DNA of 64,000 nt, taken from NCBI GenBank assembly GCA_936450465.1, contig OW388298.1:11728663-11792662 (forward strand), read 5' to 3'. The translations under genes were made by a program, and so were the position numbers. This DNA comes from Gibbula magus. Lineage: Eukaryota; Mollusca; Gastropoda; Trochida; Trochidae. A model generated the notes under the pieces. It did not search any database and had not been told where the DNA came from. It saw nothing but the letters and a program-made list of their open reading frames with translations. Of this stretch, positions 26,933 through 33,711 are shown one piece after another. Numbering within the stretch: position 1 is the first letter of the stretch; every line of letters begins with the position of its first letter.

Positions 26933-27148
26933 TGTATGTATGTATGTATGTTTGTATGTATGTATGTATGTATTAATTATAATTCTATGTATTAATTTAT
27001 GTTTAACGAAAGCAATAAAGAGACAACATTGTTCCTACCTTACTGTCGAGTCAATGGAGAGTTTGTCCAGTTTATCGGTGAAGGGAGAATAGAACCCTGA
27101 CTCGTTCACAGGAACCTGGAGTCGGTCGAATTGTCCCAGTACCCTACT
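795..27148 (-). CDS. DUF885-family protein, split gene (overall span of visible exons)
   Basis: Exons in transcript order: 27148-27039, 26785-26704, 26288-26121, 25815-25729, 25094-25000 (or its duplicate 9356-9262), 5573-5466, 4577-4517, 3081-2974 and 859-795. All junctions are GT-AG and the phases match, giving one open frame of 884 nt (294 codons plus 2 nt) if one copy of the duplicated exon is used. Landmarks in order are FYEACIRWYLSEDMSAQEVH, DGTRPGIFWANV, LVLHEANPGHHFQ and GWALYTEYLGEEMG. These match the conserved order of the DUF885 family (PF05960), whose function is not settled. The HExxPGHH motif plus the following GWALYxE resembles zinc peptidases, but activity is inference. Family members are usually about 550-600 residues, so the N-terminal part and the last 100 or more residues are missing from view. 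Introns are loaded with minisatellites. Confidence 0.9.
860..1280. other. DUF885 intron, part
   Basis: I see no conserved exon, RNA gene or repeat in this stretch. Short minus-strand frames here have no splice context matching the DUF885 gene. Confidence 0.4.
1281..1430. repeat. imperfect inverted repeat (foldback, MITE-like)
   Basis: Left arm 1281-1338 and right arm 1372-1430 are imperfect reverse complements. The best core is 28 bp (AAATATATCAACACGAGTTG and onward, against its complement) with two mismatches. Similarity extends outward through a CACCC/GGGTG block. The loop is about 33 bp. This is typical of a small foldback element or MITE; no transposase is present. Confidence 0.6.
1431..2425. 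other. DUF885 intron, unassigned
   Basis: AT-rich sequence with no recognisable gene. A plus-strand open frame of 73 codons at 2095-2316 shows no domain, and nothing in its surroundings supports it. Confidence 0.35.
2426..2845. repeat. 22-bp minisatellite, about 19 copies
   Basis: The unit is ACAAAATAACAAAAGCATGA plus TC. Copies vary slightly, for example GATCCCAAAAT, GATAACTAAAT and an AACCACGATC variant. It lies in the DUF885 intron about 130 bp from the exon at 2974-3081. A minus-strand frame of 88 codons through it is a repeat by-product. Confidence 0.95.
2974..3081 (-). CDS. DUF885 exon after the HExxPGHH motif
   Basis: 36 codons, beginning RSIAISTDNPDFRQ and ending FPFYTSFVE. Acceptor TTTCAG at 3083-3082, donor GTGAGT at 2973. 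It joins in phase 0 to HHFQ upstream and to GWALY downstream, reconstructing the family's HH(L/F)Q ... FVEGWALY region. Nothing in it looks degraded. Confidence 0.9.
3082..4516. other. DUF885 intron, unassigned
   Basis: No exon or RNA gene recognised. At 3790-3835 there is a GTTGTTGTTGTTGTACAAAT stretch followed by tandem ATCAATCA. This resembles the 3' end of a retroposed element, but I cannot name the family. Confidence 0.35.
4517..4577 (-). CDS. DUF885 exon carrying HEANPGHH
   Basis: 61 nt. After one nucleotide that completes a Thr codon it reads LNFTMRSLVLHEANPGHHFQ. Acceptor TTGCAG at 4579-4578, donor GTGGGT at 4516. LxLHEAxPGHHxQ is the signature of DUF885. The His-Glu-x-x-x-Gly-His spacing resembles zinc-binding helices of gluzincin peptidases, though catalysis has to be treated as inference. 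All key residues are present. Confidence 0.93.
4723..5140. mobile_element. dispersed TIR element (non-autonomous), copy A
   Basis: The left end GGTACTGTAGCACG (4729-4742) is the reverse complement of the right end CGTGCTACAGCGC (5126-5138) apart from one or two bases. The same sequence recurs in inverted orientation at 37050-37362 and in part at 32177-32372. About 415 bp, no coding capacity (the 60-codon frame at 4882-5064 is not shared). It fits a MITE-like family; the target-site duplication is not clear. Confidence 0.6.
5141..5465. other. DUF885 intron, unassigned
   Basis: No recognised feature between the dispersed element and the next exon. Confidence 0.35.
5466..5573 (-). CDS. DUF885 exon with DGTRPGIFWANV
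   Basis: 108 nt. It starts with one nucleotide completing GA|G (Glu), reads VREMVNDGPRGSYSQGATDG then TRPGIFWANVKRPEE, and ends with AC of a Thr codon. Acceptor TTGTAG at 5575-5574, donor GTAGGA at 5465. The Y-x-x-G/P-x-x-DG-(S/T)RPG-x-F-x-x-N block is typical of DUF885 just before LHEAxPGHH. The 22-bp minisatellite starts almost directly behind its acceptor, so the polypyrimidine tract and branch site lie against or inside repeat sequence. Confidence 0.92.
5580..7210. repeat. 22-bp minisatellite, about 70 copies
   Basis: The basic unit is GTTACAAATCATTGTAATAT plus CA, with frequent variants such as ATTGATATATCA, ATTGTAAAAGCA and GTTGCAAGTCATTG. A longer super-unit of several monomers repeats around 6200-7080. 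It fills the intron between the exons at 5466-5573 and 9262-9356. Confidence 0.95.
7211..8811. other. DUF885 intron, unassigned
   Basis: No exon consistent in phase with the neighbours and no RNA gene recognised. Open frames near 7905-8509 are short and lack domain similarity. Confidence 0.35.
9055..9098. repeat. TA-rich microsatellite
   Basis: Impure (AT)n run, ATATTATATATATATCATAT and onward, in the part of copy A that copy B lacks. Confidence 0.8.
9262..9356 (-). CDS. DUF885 exon, duplicate A (EDLLEEY)
   Basis: 95 nt, starts EDLLEEYRRIIFDVIGPKLP and ends PDLPL plus two nucleotides. Acceptor ACTACAG at 9359-9357, donor GTAAGTATT at 9261. The coding bases and both splice sites look identical to the copy at 25000-25094. 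In transcript order this is the copy nearer the downstream exon at 5573. The length is 2 modulo 3, so a transcript containing both copies would shift frame; the gene should use one or the other. Confidence 0.85.
11190..12600. repeat. higher-order blocks inside the 58-bp array
   Basis: A diagnostic variant, CCCATGTCTTTCTG followed a few monomers later by ATACAAGTTATG and a GATAGAG monomer, appears near 11237, 11700 and 12339. The spacings are about 463 and 639 bp, near 8 and 11 monomers. This shows block-wise copying of groups of monomers. Confidence 0.8.
18684..18962. repeat. 24-bp minisatellite nested in the 58-bp array
   Basis: The unit is CGTTACCGTGACCCTTCTCC plus TAAC, about 11-12 copies, with variants CCATGAGCC and AACCATGAG. 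It interrupts a 58-bp monomer after GAGATTGAGA and ends at TGAGTCTGAGATAGAG. It shares no evident sequence with the satellite. Because 24 is a multiple of 3, open frames run through it on both strands (LLLTVTVT and VTVRRR repeats); these look non-coding. Confidence 0.93.
18963..23098. repeat. 2,158-bp higher-order tandem duplication in the satellite
   Basis: Sequence 18963-20940 recurs at 21121-23098 with an offset of exactly 2,158 bp, about 37 monomers. Rare private variants are shared, such as CTTACTTTATAC, GTTTGTAAAAGC, CTGCGATTGAG, CATTTCACAAGG and ACCATATATC. One visible difference is CACGGCCAG near 19190 against CACTGCCAG in the other copy. Similarity stops after about 23098. Left copy starts exactly where the nested 24-bp minisatellite ends. 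Confidence 0.9.
24727..25382. repeat. duplicated exon-containing segment, copy B
   Basis: Matches 8812-9651. The satellite array ends at GTATAC (24726) and passes directly into the duplicated TTGAATATTTAATTTT word, so this junction looks like a tandem-duplication breakpoint. A block at 24793-24870 (containing TGACGTCA) is absent from copy A. Confidence 0.85.
25000..25094 (-). CDS. DUF885 exon, duplicate B (EDLLEEY)
   Basis: 95 nt with the same coding sequence as 9262-9356, acceptor ACTACAG at 25097-25095 and donor GTAAGTATT at 24999. It follows the exon at 25729-25815 after a 634-bp intron in phase 0, so it is the copy nearer the upstream part of the gene. If used, the next intron runs across the whole 15-kb satellite. 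The encoded EDLLEEYR...P-LP-FF...LPLE segment corresponds to the region of DUF885 just before the YS-x-GA-x-DG-RPG block. Confidence 0.88.
25383..25497. repeat. two residual 58-bp satellite monomers
   Basis: GGAGATAGAGAATAGCCAAT and following bases repeat the 58-bp unit about twice, with more divergence (CTAAAATTG, GGCATGTAAAAGTACTG) than in the main array. They sit at the same place relative to exon copy B as the start of the big array does to exon copy A. Confidence 0.95.
25729..25815 (-). CDS. DUF885 exon (GSPGDYFRSFENDTRF)
   Basis: 29 codons: IMRKQGVEGSPGDYFRSFEN, then DTRFTFETK. Acceptor GTTTCAG at 25818-25816, donor GTAAGT at 25728, phase 0 on both sides. It matches the G-F-x-G-S-x-x-x-F-x-x-x-L-R-x-D-P-R-F part of DUF885 proteins that precedes the LL-EYR helix. 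Confidence 0.9.
25816..26120. other. DUF885 intron
   Basis: 305 bp between exons; no feature seen apart from the splice sites. Confidence 0.5.
26121..26288 (-). CDS. DUF885 exon (GREFYEACIRWYL)
   Basis: 56 codons. It begins EYMPNTRPGIGMGSLDGGRE, continues FYEACIRWYLSEDMSAQEVH and ends AGNMIE. Acceptor TTTAAG at 26290-26289, donor GTACAC at 26120, phase 0 both sides. It matches the DUF885 pattern EYLP-x-x-R-x-x-x-G-(x)n-L-x-x-G-x-x-(Y/F)Y-x-x-x-(I/L)R...L-(T/S)-xx-E-(I/V)H-x-(L/I)G. It is the longest visible exon and the one that first identified the family. Confidence 0.93.
26289..26703. other. DUF885 intron
   Basis: 415 bp of AT-rich sequence between two exons. I see no further feature. 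Confidence 0.5.
26704..26785 (-). CDS. DUF885 exon (GLIDRGTEAVNELLGALRDF)
   Basis: 82 nt. The first base completes AG|A (Arg), then the exon encodes QGLIDRGTEAVNELLGALRD plus FWSFLET. Acceptor TTCCCAG at 26788-26786, donor GTATGT at 26703. It is helix-rich and corresponds to the segment before the EY(L/M)P motif. The phase fits only if the upstream exon uses the GTAGGA donor rather than the nearer GTAAGG. Confidence 0.85.
26871..26973. repeat. (TATG)n microsatellite
   Basis: About 25 units of TATG with a few substitutions (one TATA, one TTTG), in the intron between two DUF885 exons. Confidence 0.97.
27039..27148 (-). CDS. DUF885 exon, most 5' one visible
   Basis: 110 nt: SRVLGQFDRLQVPVNESGFY, then SPFTDKLDKLSIDSTV plus two nucleotides. 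Acceptor TTTTGTAG at 27150-27149. Two donors overlap: ACA|GTAAGG (27043) and AAG|GTAGGA (27038). Only the second keeps the frame open into the next exon. The V-x-x-Q-(L/F)...SPF pattern fits the middle of DUF885. The family's N-terminal third, upstream of here, was not found between this exon and 28.05 kb. Confidence 0.82.
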
Positions 27149-27442
27149 CTACAAAAGAAAGTATATCGATAAGCGTGCAACATGCGTGGTGTTCGTCTTA
27201 TAAAAGAACATGTGTATGTGTGTATCTGTAATGGTCCATGGTCCAATGAGTGATGCATAGTGGACCCATACCTAGGATATACTGCAGTTTGTACAGTTTC
27301 TGAACAATCCCCGGAATACCACCTTCGATTCCCGGCCGTGTCATACTAATCAATCTTGAAGACGCATCCAGTGTTTCATGATATTTTATTTGACTTTAAT
27401 ACGTGTCAAGTTACGACTTGTAGTGATAACTTCAGATTCACT
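27149..27442. other. unassigned sequence between DUF885 exon and minisatellite
   Basis: Contains a CTTCGATTCCCGGCC word (27330) that resembles a pol III B box of a tRNA-derived SINE, but I found no matching A box. Confidence 0.3.
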
Positions 27443-28006
27443 TAGAGTAAAACACGAGCCTCCGATATAACCCGGGTCTAGAGTAAAACCCTAGCCTACA
27501 ATACAACCCGGGTTTAGAGTAAAACCCGAGTCTCCAATACAACCCGAGTCTAGAGTAAAACCCGAGCCTCCGATATAACCCGGGTCTAGAGTAAAACCCG
27601 AGTGTCCAATACAACCCGGGTTTAGAGTAAAACCTGAGCCTACAATACAACCCGGGTCTAGAGTAAAACCCGAGTCTCCAATACAACCCGAGTCTAGAGT
27701 AAAACCCGAGCCTCCGATATAACCCGGGTCTAGAGTAAAACCCGAGTGTCCAATACAACCCGGGTTTAGAGTAAAACCCGAGCCTACAACACAACCCGGG
27801 TCTAGAGTAAAACCCGAGCCTACAACACAACCCGGGTCTAGAGTAAAACCCGAGCCTCCGATACAACCCGGGTCTAGAGTAAAACCTGAGTGTCCAATAC
27901 AACCCGGGTCTAGAGTAAAACCCGAGTCTACAATATAACCAGGGTCTAGAGTAAAACCCGAGCCTCCGATACAAACAGGGTCTAGAGTAAAACCCAAGCC
28001 TAGATC
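27443..28006. repeat. 36-bp minisatellite, about 16 copies
   Basis: The unit is AGAGTAAAACCCGAGCCTCC plus GATACAACCCGGGTCT. It contains CCCGGG and CTAGA words. Since 36 is a multiple of 3, two long minus-strand frames (168 and 178 codons, with GFTLDPGCIGGS and LYRRLGFYSRPG periods) run through it. They have no non-repeat sequence and are taken as non-coding. It ends 43 bp before the MFS start codon and so lies in the 5' region or first intron of that gene. Confidence 0.95.
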
Positions 28007-28045
28007 TGTAAAATTGACTCGATTTTTATTTTATTTATTTTCAAG

Positions 28046-28217
28046 CGATATGACGTCAGCGGAGAAAAAGACTGATCTCACTGCAACGGATACAACTCTT
28101 CCAGCGGAAGTTGTAAAGAGGTCAAGATGGCAGCGCTTCAGGTTAAAGATGGCCAGTCAAGTCTACAGAGACAAGTTTTACTACATGATTGGCCTCTATC
28201 TGACAAGCTTCTTCTCA
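28046..28217 (+). CDS. MFS transporter (MFSD4/NaGLT1-like), first coding exon
   Basis: ATG at 28050 opens 56 codons: a charged cytoplasmic N-terminus (EKKTD...KRSRWQRFRLKM), then YMIGLYLTSFFS, the start of transmembrane helix 1. Donor A|GTAAGA at 28218. Just upstream is TTATTTATTTTCAAG, a good acceptor at 28044-28045, so the exon may begin at 28046 and a non-coding first exon may lie further upstream. It joins in phase 0 to the exon at 29107, giving TSFFS-GWVVGLKGPAFLDL. This matches the first helix and the 'GPTLLDLQ' motif of MFSD4A/B-type transporters. Substrate cannot be deduced from so little. Confidence 0.72.
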
Positions 28218-29106
28218 GTAAGATCTATCTACCTGCCTGCCTATCGTTACCAACTATTATCTACCAACAGCGGCAAATAAAGGCCTATATTCCAACATTC
28301 CATTCATATTTTTCAACAAAACATATGTTTCTTGTCTTTTAGTTGTGGGTAATTTGTTGAATTTTGATCTGGTTGGGTATAAAGTACAAAATCAGGAATG
28401 TACAATGATTTCTGTTCTGAATACAATGGGCATGCCCACAAGAAATGATATTCATATTTTATTAGATCTAAAGTGCACATCGCATTTAATAGTCAGCATT
28501 TAACTTATAAAAGCAGCAAAGCTGTATCTTAAATTTGTTACTCACACGGAACTTGATTAATAAGACCTTTGTGATACCATATACCTCTCAATTATGTTTT
28601 TTTTTCTGGCACAAGTATTAGATAATTGTTTTTAGGAATGCAGAAAAAGTGATTTTGGGTGTCGATATTCTTACATCTTACATTTATCTTACATTTTGTT
28701 TGAAAGCGCTTATAAAAAAATATTAACATCGGCACACCCTTAAGCTTGTGATATAAGAAAGTAAGTGACCCAAGTCTAAGTACCATTGTCCTCATTATGC
28801 ATTTAAGTAACATATGATGTATTTGGATAACGGAAACCTTCCATAGTATTTAAAACAACAGGAGAAATAGTATCAATACAGACAGGTTCTCCCCATTTCA
28901 CTAAGTACAGCATTTGAAGGTAAACTTTTGCTCACACAAAGTACATCTTGACACATACACTCTGCACTTTTGCAAAATATTCATGATATATAGGCATAAA
29001 ACCTCTTATTTATGTACGATAAGGCATAATTGGAACAGTTTAAAATTGACTATCATTATGGTCAAATTTTGAGACTCTTCATTCAAATCTTTAACACTGT
29101 TTCCAG
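28218..29106. other. MFS gene intron 1
   Basis: 889 bp, GTAAGA at the 5' end and TTTCCAG at the 3' end. I recognise no other feature in it. Confidence 0.6.
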
Positions 29107-29337
29107 GGCTGGGTGGTCGGTCTGAAGGGTCCAGCATTTCTGGATCTGCAACAAATCACAGGAGTTGGAACCAGCAAGGGAGCTGCCTTCTTCACCGCCG
29201 CGGCCGTAGGGGCTGGAGTCGGGAACTTCTTTGGCGGAGCCGCCTATGACAGATTTAACCGCCATATTGTTCTGTTTATCTCGATGAGTCTGTACGGAGT
29301 GACATGCGCCATCATTCCTTGGTGTTCCGTCTATTGT
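29107..29337 (+). CDS. MFS transporter (MFSD4/NaGLT1-like), second coding exon
   Basis: Begins GWVVGLKGPAFLDLQQITGV directly after acceptor TTTCCAG. It then has AAVGAGVGNFFGGAAYDRFN, i.e. the second helix and the G-x-x-x-D-R-(F/x)-R/N loop that is the MFS signature between helices 2 and 3, and the third helix (HIVLFISMSLYGVTCAIIPW). A stop in this frame falls at 29338-29340, so the true end is a donor before it; candidates TTG|GTGTTC, TCC|GTCTAT and ATT|GTTGAG are all weak. Later MFS helices (a full protein has twelve, about 450-500 residues) are not found downstream, so the gene either continues after a very long intron or is a truncated fragment. Confidence 0.75.
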
Positions 29338-29340
29338 TGA

Positions 29341-32176
29341 GAGTATGGGGCAAAGTGACCAGGGTCGGGGCATTTTGCCCCAAACTGCAGGGCAAAGCGC
29401 CCATGCTTTGTCGAAATACATATACGTATATATATCTAAATACAGCTATTGTATGTTGCAACAACATCTGCTATATGATGGTCTATCGGGCAAGCATTGA
29501 AAGTCCACTGAGGGATTTATTCTATCTATGTTAGGTTGACATGAGTATGTTAGGGGGTGCGCTTTGCCCCGGTCTCCCCTACTCTGCAATTAGAGCTATG
29601 AAATATTGGGTACGACTGCTAAATATGCCATTTCACAGATTCCCCAAAAATTGTTATGGTGTGATGAAACTGATTGATAAAACTGGTAAAAGATATTGGG
29701 TAACTGATATCAGAGAGATACACTGTATTCAACAAAACAGGATATTATGGTTATGTTTGGTATGTCAAAGTGTTAACTCACAATCGGAATTTATCAGGCC
29801 AATAACACAAAGAATGAAATATATTTATTTTCCTAGTTAGAATTCATATCATTATCAATTGTATATATTACAGACACTGGAAATCTGAAATGGCGTCAAT
29901 GGTGTGGAACTCTTCAAAGTATTAGATCATTTGACTACGCCTACTGCTGAGATAGTGGACCGAAACTGCTTACGCGCAAGTGATTGAAGCAACCGTATAA
30001 TATCAACATCTTCACCACACTACAAGTATATAGCACTGTGTAAGAGGCGTTGATAAAGTTTATCAACAACATTGTTTTTCATCGATAATGTACGGAAAAA
30101 GTGTGACTTCATTGGTATGTGTGTATATTGATGTAAAGAGTATGATTTGTTCAAAGAAATATTGATTTTAGAAATCAAATTTAGAAATCAAATATGACGA
30201 TTGCATGACCGGAAGTGGTAGCTTTAGAACTTCTTTCGGAAGGGAGCAGCTAGAGAACTTGTAAGGTACACTGTGATTAAATAATGATGATTGATAATAA
30301 GGAACAGAAAATGGCCAAAATACAAACAGTTTAGAACTGCAAGGGCAGTGTTGATATTATAGACGGAGTTGAAGTCGTGGGTAGTGGGAGAATGAATGCG
30401 TGTTGATAGGACATAATGAGTGATCAAATCCGTTACCCTTAGGTAGTTTTTATATAAACACTTAATCATTACACTAAGTATACAGTGACAAAGATTGGCT
30501 TAAAACGAGGACACTTTCATTGATGAGTTTTATTATAAATGGCCTCATGTGTAATGATATTCATGATTGAAGTTGAACTCTTTTAGCGCAGGAATAAAAC
30601 TGTTACCTAATATGGAAGTAGCTTACGTACGTAGTACAATCTTGTTTATGAATGAAAGAAGTGTAAATTCCTATTTTCGTGATACGTTCCTTAATAAGTG
30701 TTGATTTTCTTAAGAATGCAATTGCATAACAAGGTTTATGTACATTTCAATCAGTGCGAATGAAATAACATGTTTGAAGTCTACTTTGTGAACTTTTGCG
30801 ATAAGAAGGAGATTTCATATTTTTGCAGTAGATGCACCTTTATAGCTGTTCTCATGCAATGACTGTGTATTTACTTGTTGTCTTCTTGTGGCGTCTATAG
30901 GCGAATGGTGTGATGACATTTGACTTGAGTGGTACTGGATAATTCCTCTTGTGAGGGTTAATTCCGCTTGGTTTTTAAAAATCTGTCATTACAAGCCTGA
31001 TGTGTTTTGTCTTGTTAAATAATTATCTTATTCAATAATAATCTTAATATGATAATTATCTTCAGGTCAGGTACGTTGTTTCCCATTTGTAATTGTAGTC
31101 TTGTTTTGCATTGAAAAATATGCATACTGCATTTCCGCGCCATCATAAATGCTTATGACGTCACATGTATGCCACGATGATGTCACAAATTGAGTGCCCT
31201 CTGGCATGTTTGATTTAGACAGGAATCTTTATCGCATCGTTCTCTTACTACAGGTAAGTTATCTACCTACACTTACAAATACTATTCATCAACGTCACAG
31301 ACCACCCAATACTGACTTCCTGATATTTGTTTTAAGTAATAAACAAGCACACGGCCGACCAGCCAAAACGGCTGCAAGACAGTCCTCACACGGTGCAGAG
31401 CTTGTGCTGAATAAAGAAACACTGCTGTATTAATTATTGATATGAGGAAATTACTATCTACTCTGTCAGTAGAACAGATACGCTTAGTTTAATTACATTG
31501 ACTTAACAATAACCAACAGATTTCAGGCAAGCCAGATGTACTGTCACGAGACACGGCCAAACTCTGTACAGGGTTACGGCATAGCATAAAGTGCTTGATA
31601 ACGTGTCTTCCGTCACAAGTGTTGCACAAAGTTCAAAATCAGCTGTTTGGGAGTTCAATTGGTGCAATCTTTGCTCAGTTCCTTTGTTTATTTTGATTGT
31701 TGCAGTTTGTCAAAGTAACCTTACTACATTGATACTTGAATAATGATCCTTTATTTCTTTGGCGGGTGGCTTTGAGGTAATTCAAATGAATAAAACTATA
31801 TTTTATAAAATTCTAAAATGTGTTTTAAAAAAATGCGATATACCGGGTGGAAAAGTGTAGCCCAATTCAGTAGAGTCAGGTCAAAATAGAATAAAGCAGA
31901 ACGTTGTATTAATTTGCTATCGTTGCTGAGATGAAAATTGAATGTCACAGAAATTGAAAGACTGCATCCATTATGATTCCTGAAAAATGTAAACTAATGT
32001 TGATGGGATCAGACAAAACAGGTATCTTTTAAATACTATTTATGCTACACTAAATCAAATATTATTCAGATTATTCCTATGTACAACACTTTTAATATTG
32101 TTTTACTTATTTGATACTCTGCTTAGGGATCTGAAGGAGGTCGACTCCTAATTGAATATGGATAACCCACCAATGA
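29341..32176. other. unassigned region after the MFS exons
   Basis: 2.8 kb AT-rich. The open frames (80-99 codons at 29541, 30224 and 31194) show no domain, transmembrane pattern or splice context that would continue the MFS gene. Confidence 0.35.
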
Positions 32177-32372
32177 CTTGAAGGGGCAGTAGCACGTTTG
32201 TTTGCTGAAATAAGTTAATGGAATTAATTTTGAAAAATAATGTCACTAACAGTAAAACACCCTTCTCTCTTCGGAAAATCAAGTTTAAAAATGACTGTAC
32301 ATGGTTCTGTTAAGCCATGGGAACTGTTGTAATTCGAAATAATAAAACGTGTTCACACTAAAATGGCCACAT
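32177..32372. mobile_element. dispersed TIR element, partial copy C
   Basis: GGGGCAGTAGCACG at about 32186 and GTGTTCACACTAAAATGGCC near 32350 resemble the ends of the elements at 4723-5140 (GTTCACATTGAAATGGCC) and 37050-37362. The interior is more diverged. Confidence 0.45.
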
Positions 32373-33553
32373 TGCACTTTGTGCTTTTTACGCAAAACTG
32401 TTATTACTACTACGGATAATTGCAAATTTAGTTTAAAACAGACAGCGTTACCCGGACTGAGCGACTGTTTCATTTGTGTAAGTTTGTCAGGTCAAACGGC
32501 GTAATATGTACTTTAGCAACAATTTACACATAAGCTCAAACAGTCATCTTATTATTTTATTACAAAAGTTGTAAGAATGGGTCAGGGATTAGACATGCTG
32601 AGAAAATGATTAGGCATCCAAGAAACATTATGTGTATCTACACACGGGCATAAAGCAAATTGTACATTGTATTTTTTATGTTAATATTAATTTTGTTCAG
32701 CAATCATGTTAATAAAAAAAATGATTGGACAGATATTATTCAATCTTCCTGTCGACATTTTGATGTGCATTCACTGCCGATGATAAGCGCTGAGAGTAAG
32801 ATTATTTTTGTTCAGAAAATATATATATATTTAGCTGAAGTGGATTATTCCTAAAACACTGCACTGCTCTAGAATGAATCATTGTGCATTGATGCAAATA
32901 TGTTAACCCTCACTCCATGGCGGATCCAGGAATTTTGATAGGTCCACCAATGAAAAAATCTGAGGTAAAATTTTGTTTTCTCCCTACACGCCTATGCAAA
33001 AATACTTTGACCCCCTTTGTGTCCTTGTCAAGTCTCAGATATATGAGAATTTGGGTTGGACCTGTTTGACATCTTAACAATACTCAGTCCCCCTCCCCCC
33101 CCCCCCCCTTTTTTCAAATTATATTTTTTTCAAATTTCCCATTGATAACAATAGTTTATGTCATTTATTTTTACTTGAGAGAAAAATAGTTTACTACACA
33201 AACCAAGTATCAGTAGTGGTAATAATGGTATTGCGTATAAAGCAAAAATTGCATGGCAACCATTTTATTGTGAACACATGTTATCATTTTGAAGGACAAA
33301 AACGATCCCAATGGCTTTACGGAACCATGTCCACTCATTTTTTCACTTGATTTTTCGAAGAGAGAAGGGTGGTCTACTATTGGTGATATTATTTTTCAAA
33401 TACAGTTCATCTTACACCTGTAAAAAAACGTGCTACTGCTTCTTTAAAGCCTCAATTTTCCATTTTCCTGAAAACAAGGATTTTATTTATGACTTATGAT
33501 TGTTTAATAGATTCAACATCATTCATGTGGTGTACATTCTCTCGTGCAACTTG
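32373..33553. other. unassigned region with a poly-C run
   Basis: No gene recognised. A run of about 16 C (33090-33108) is followed by T-rich sequence. The word CATGGCGGATCCAGGAATTT near 32918 looks like part of a dispersed repeat, but no other copy is in this window. Confidence 0.35.
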
Positions 33554-33711
33554 CAGAATCCGACGCAACAGCAAACAGAAGCTGTGACATCATCTGCATC
33601 CATAAGACCAAAGATGTCTTCAACCAATTTCCAGAATCCGACGCTACAGCAATAAGAAGCTGTGACATCATCTGCGTCCATAAGACCAAAGATGTCTTCC
33701 ATCTGTTTATT
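33554..33711. repeat. 78-bp tandem duplication
   Basis: CAGAATCCGACGCAACAGCA starts at 33554, and CAGAATCCGACGCTACAGCA at 33632. Both continue with GAAGCTGTGACATCATCTGC and CCATAAGACCAAAGATGTCTT. A multiple of 3, so a minus-strand frame stays open, but I see no evidence that it is coding. Confidence 0.85.

Noticed and set aside
27240..27380. tRNA-derived SINE or a further DUF885 exon
   Set aside because: CTTCGATTCCCGG resembles a B box only in part and no A box was found. The alternative exon reading (SMTRPGIEGGIPGIVQKLYK) has a phase that cannot join the exon at 27148.
27438..27997. Two overlapping minus-strand frames of 168 and 178 codons (GFTLDPGCIGGS and LYRRLGFYSRPG periods)
   Set aside because: The 36-bp unit is a multiple of three and lacks stops in two frames. 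The sequences consist only of repeat and no splice context or start supports them.
29113..29421. Minus-strand frame of 112 codons opposite the MFS exon
   Set aside because: It is a shadow of the MFS exon, whose plus-strand reading has clear family motifs and a splice junction.
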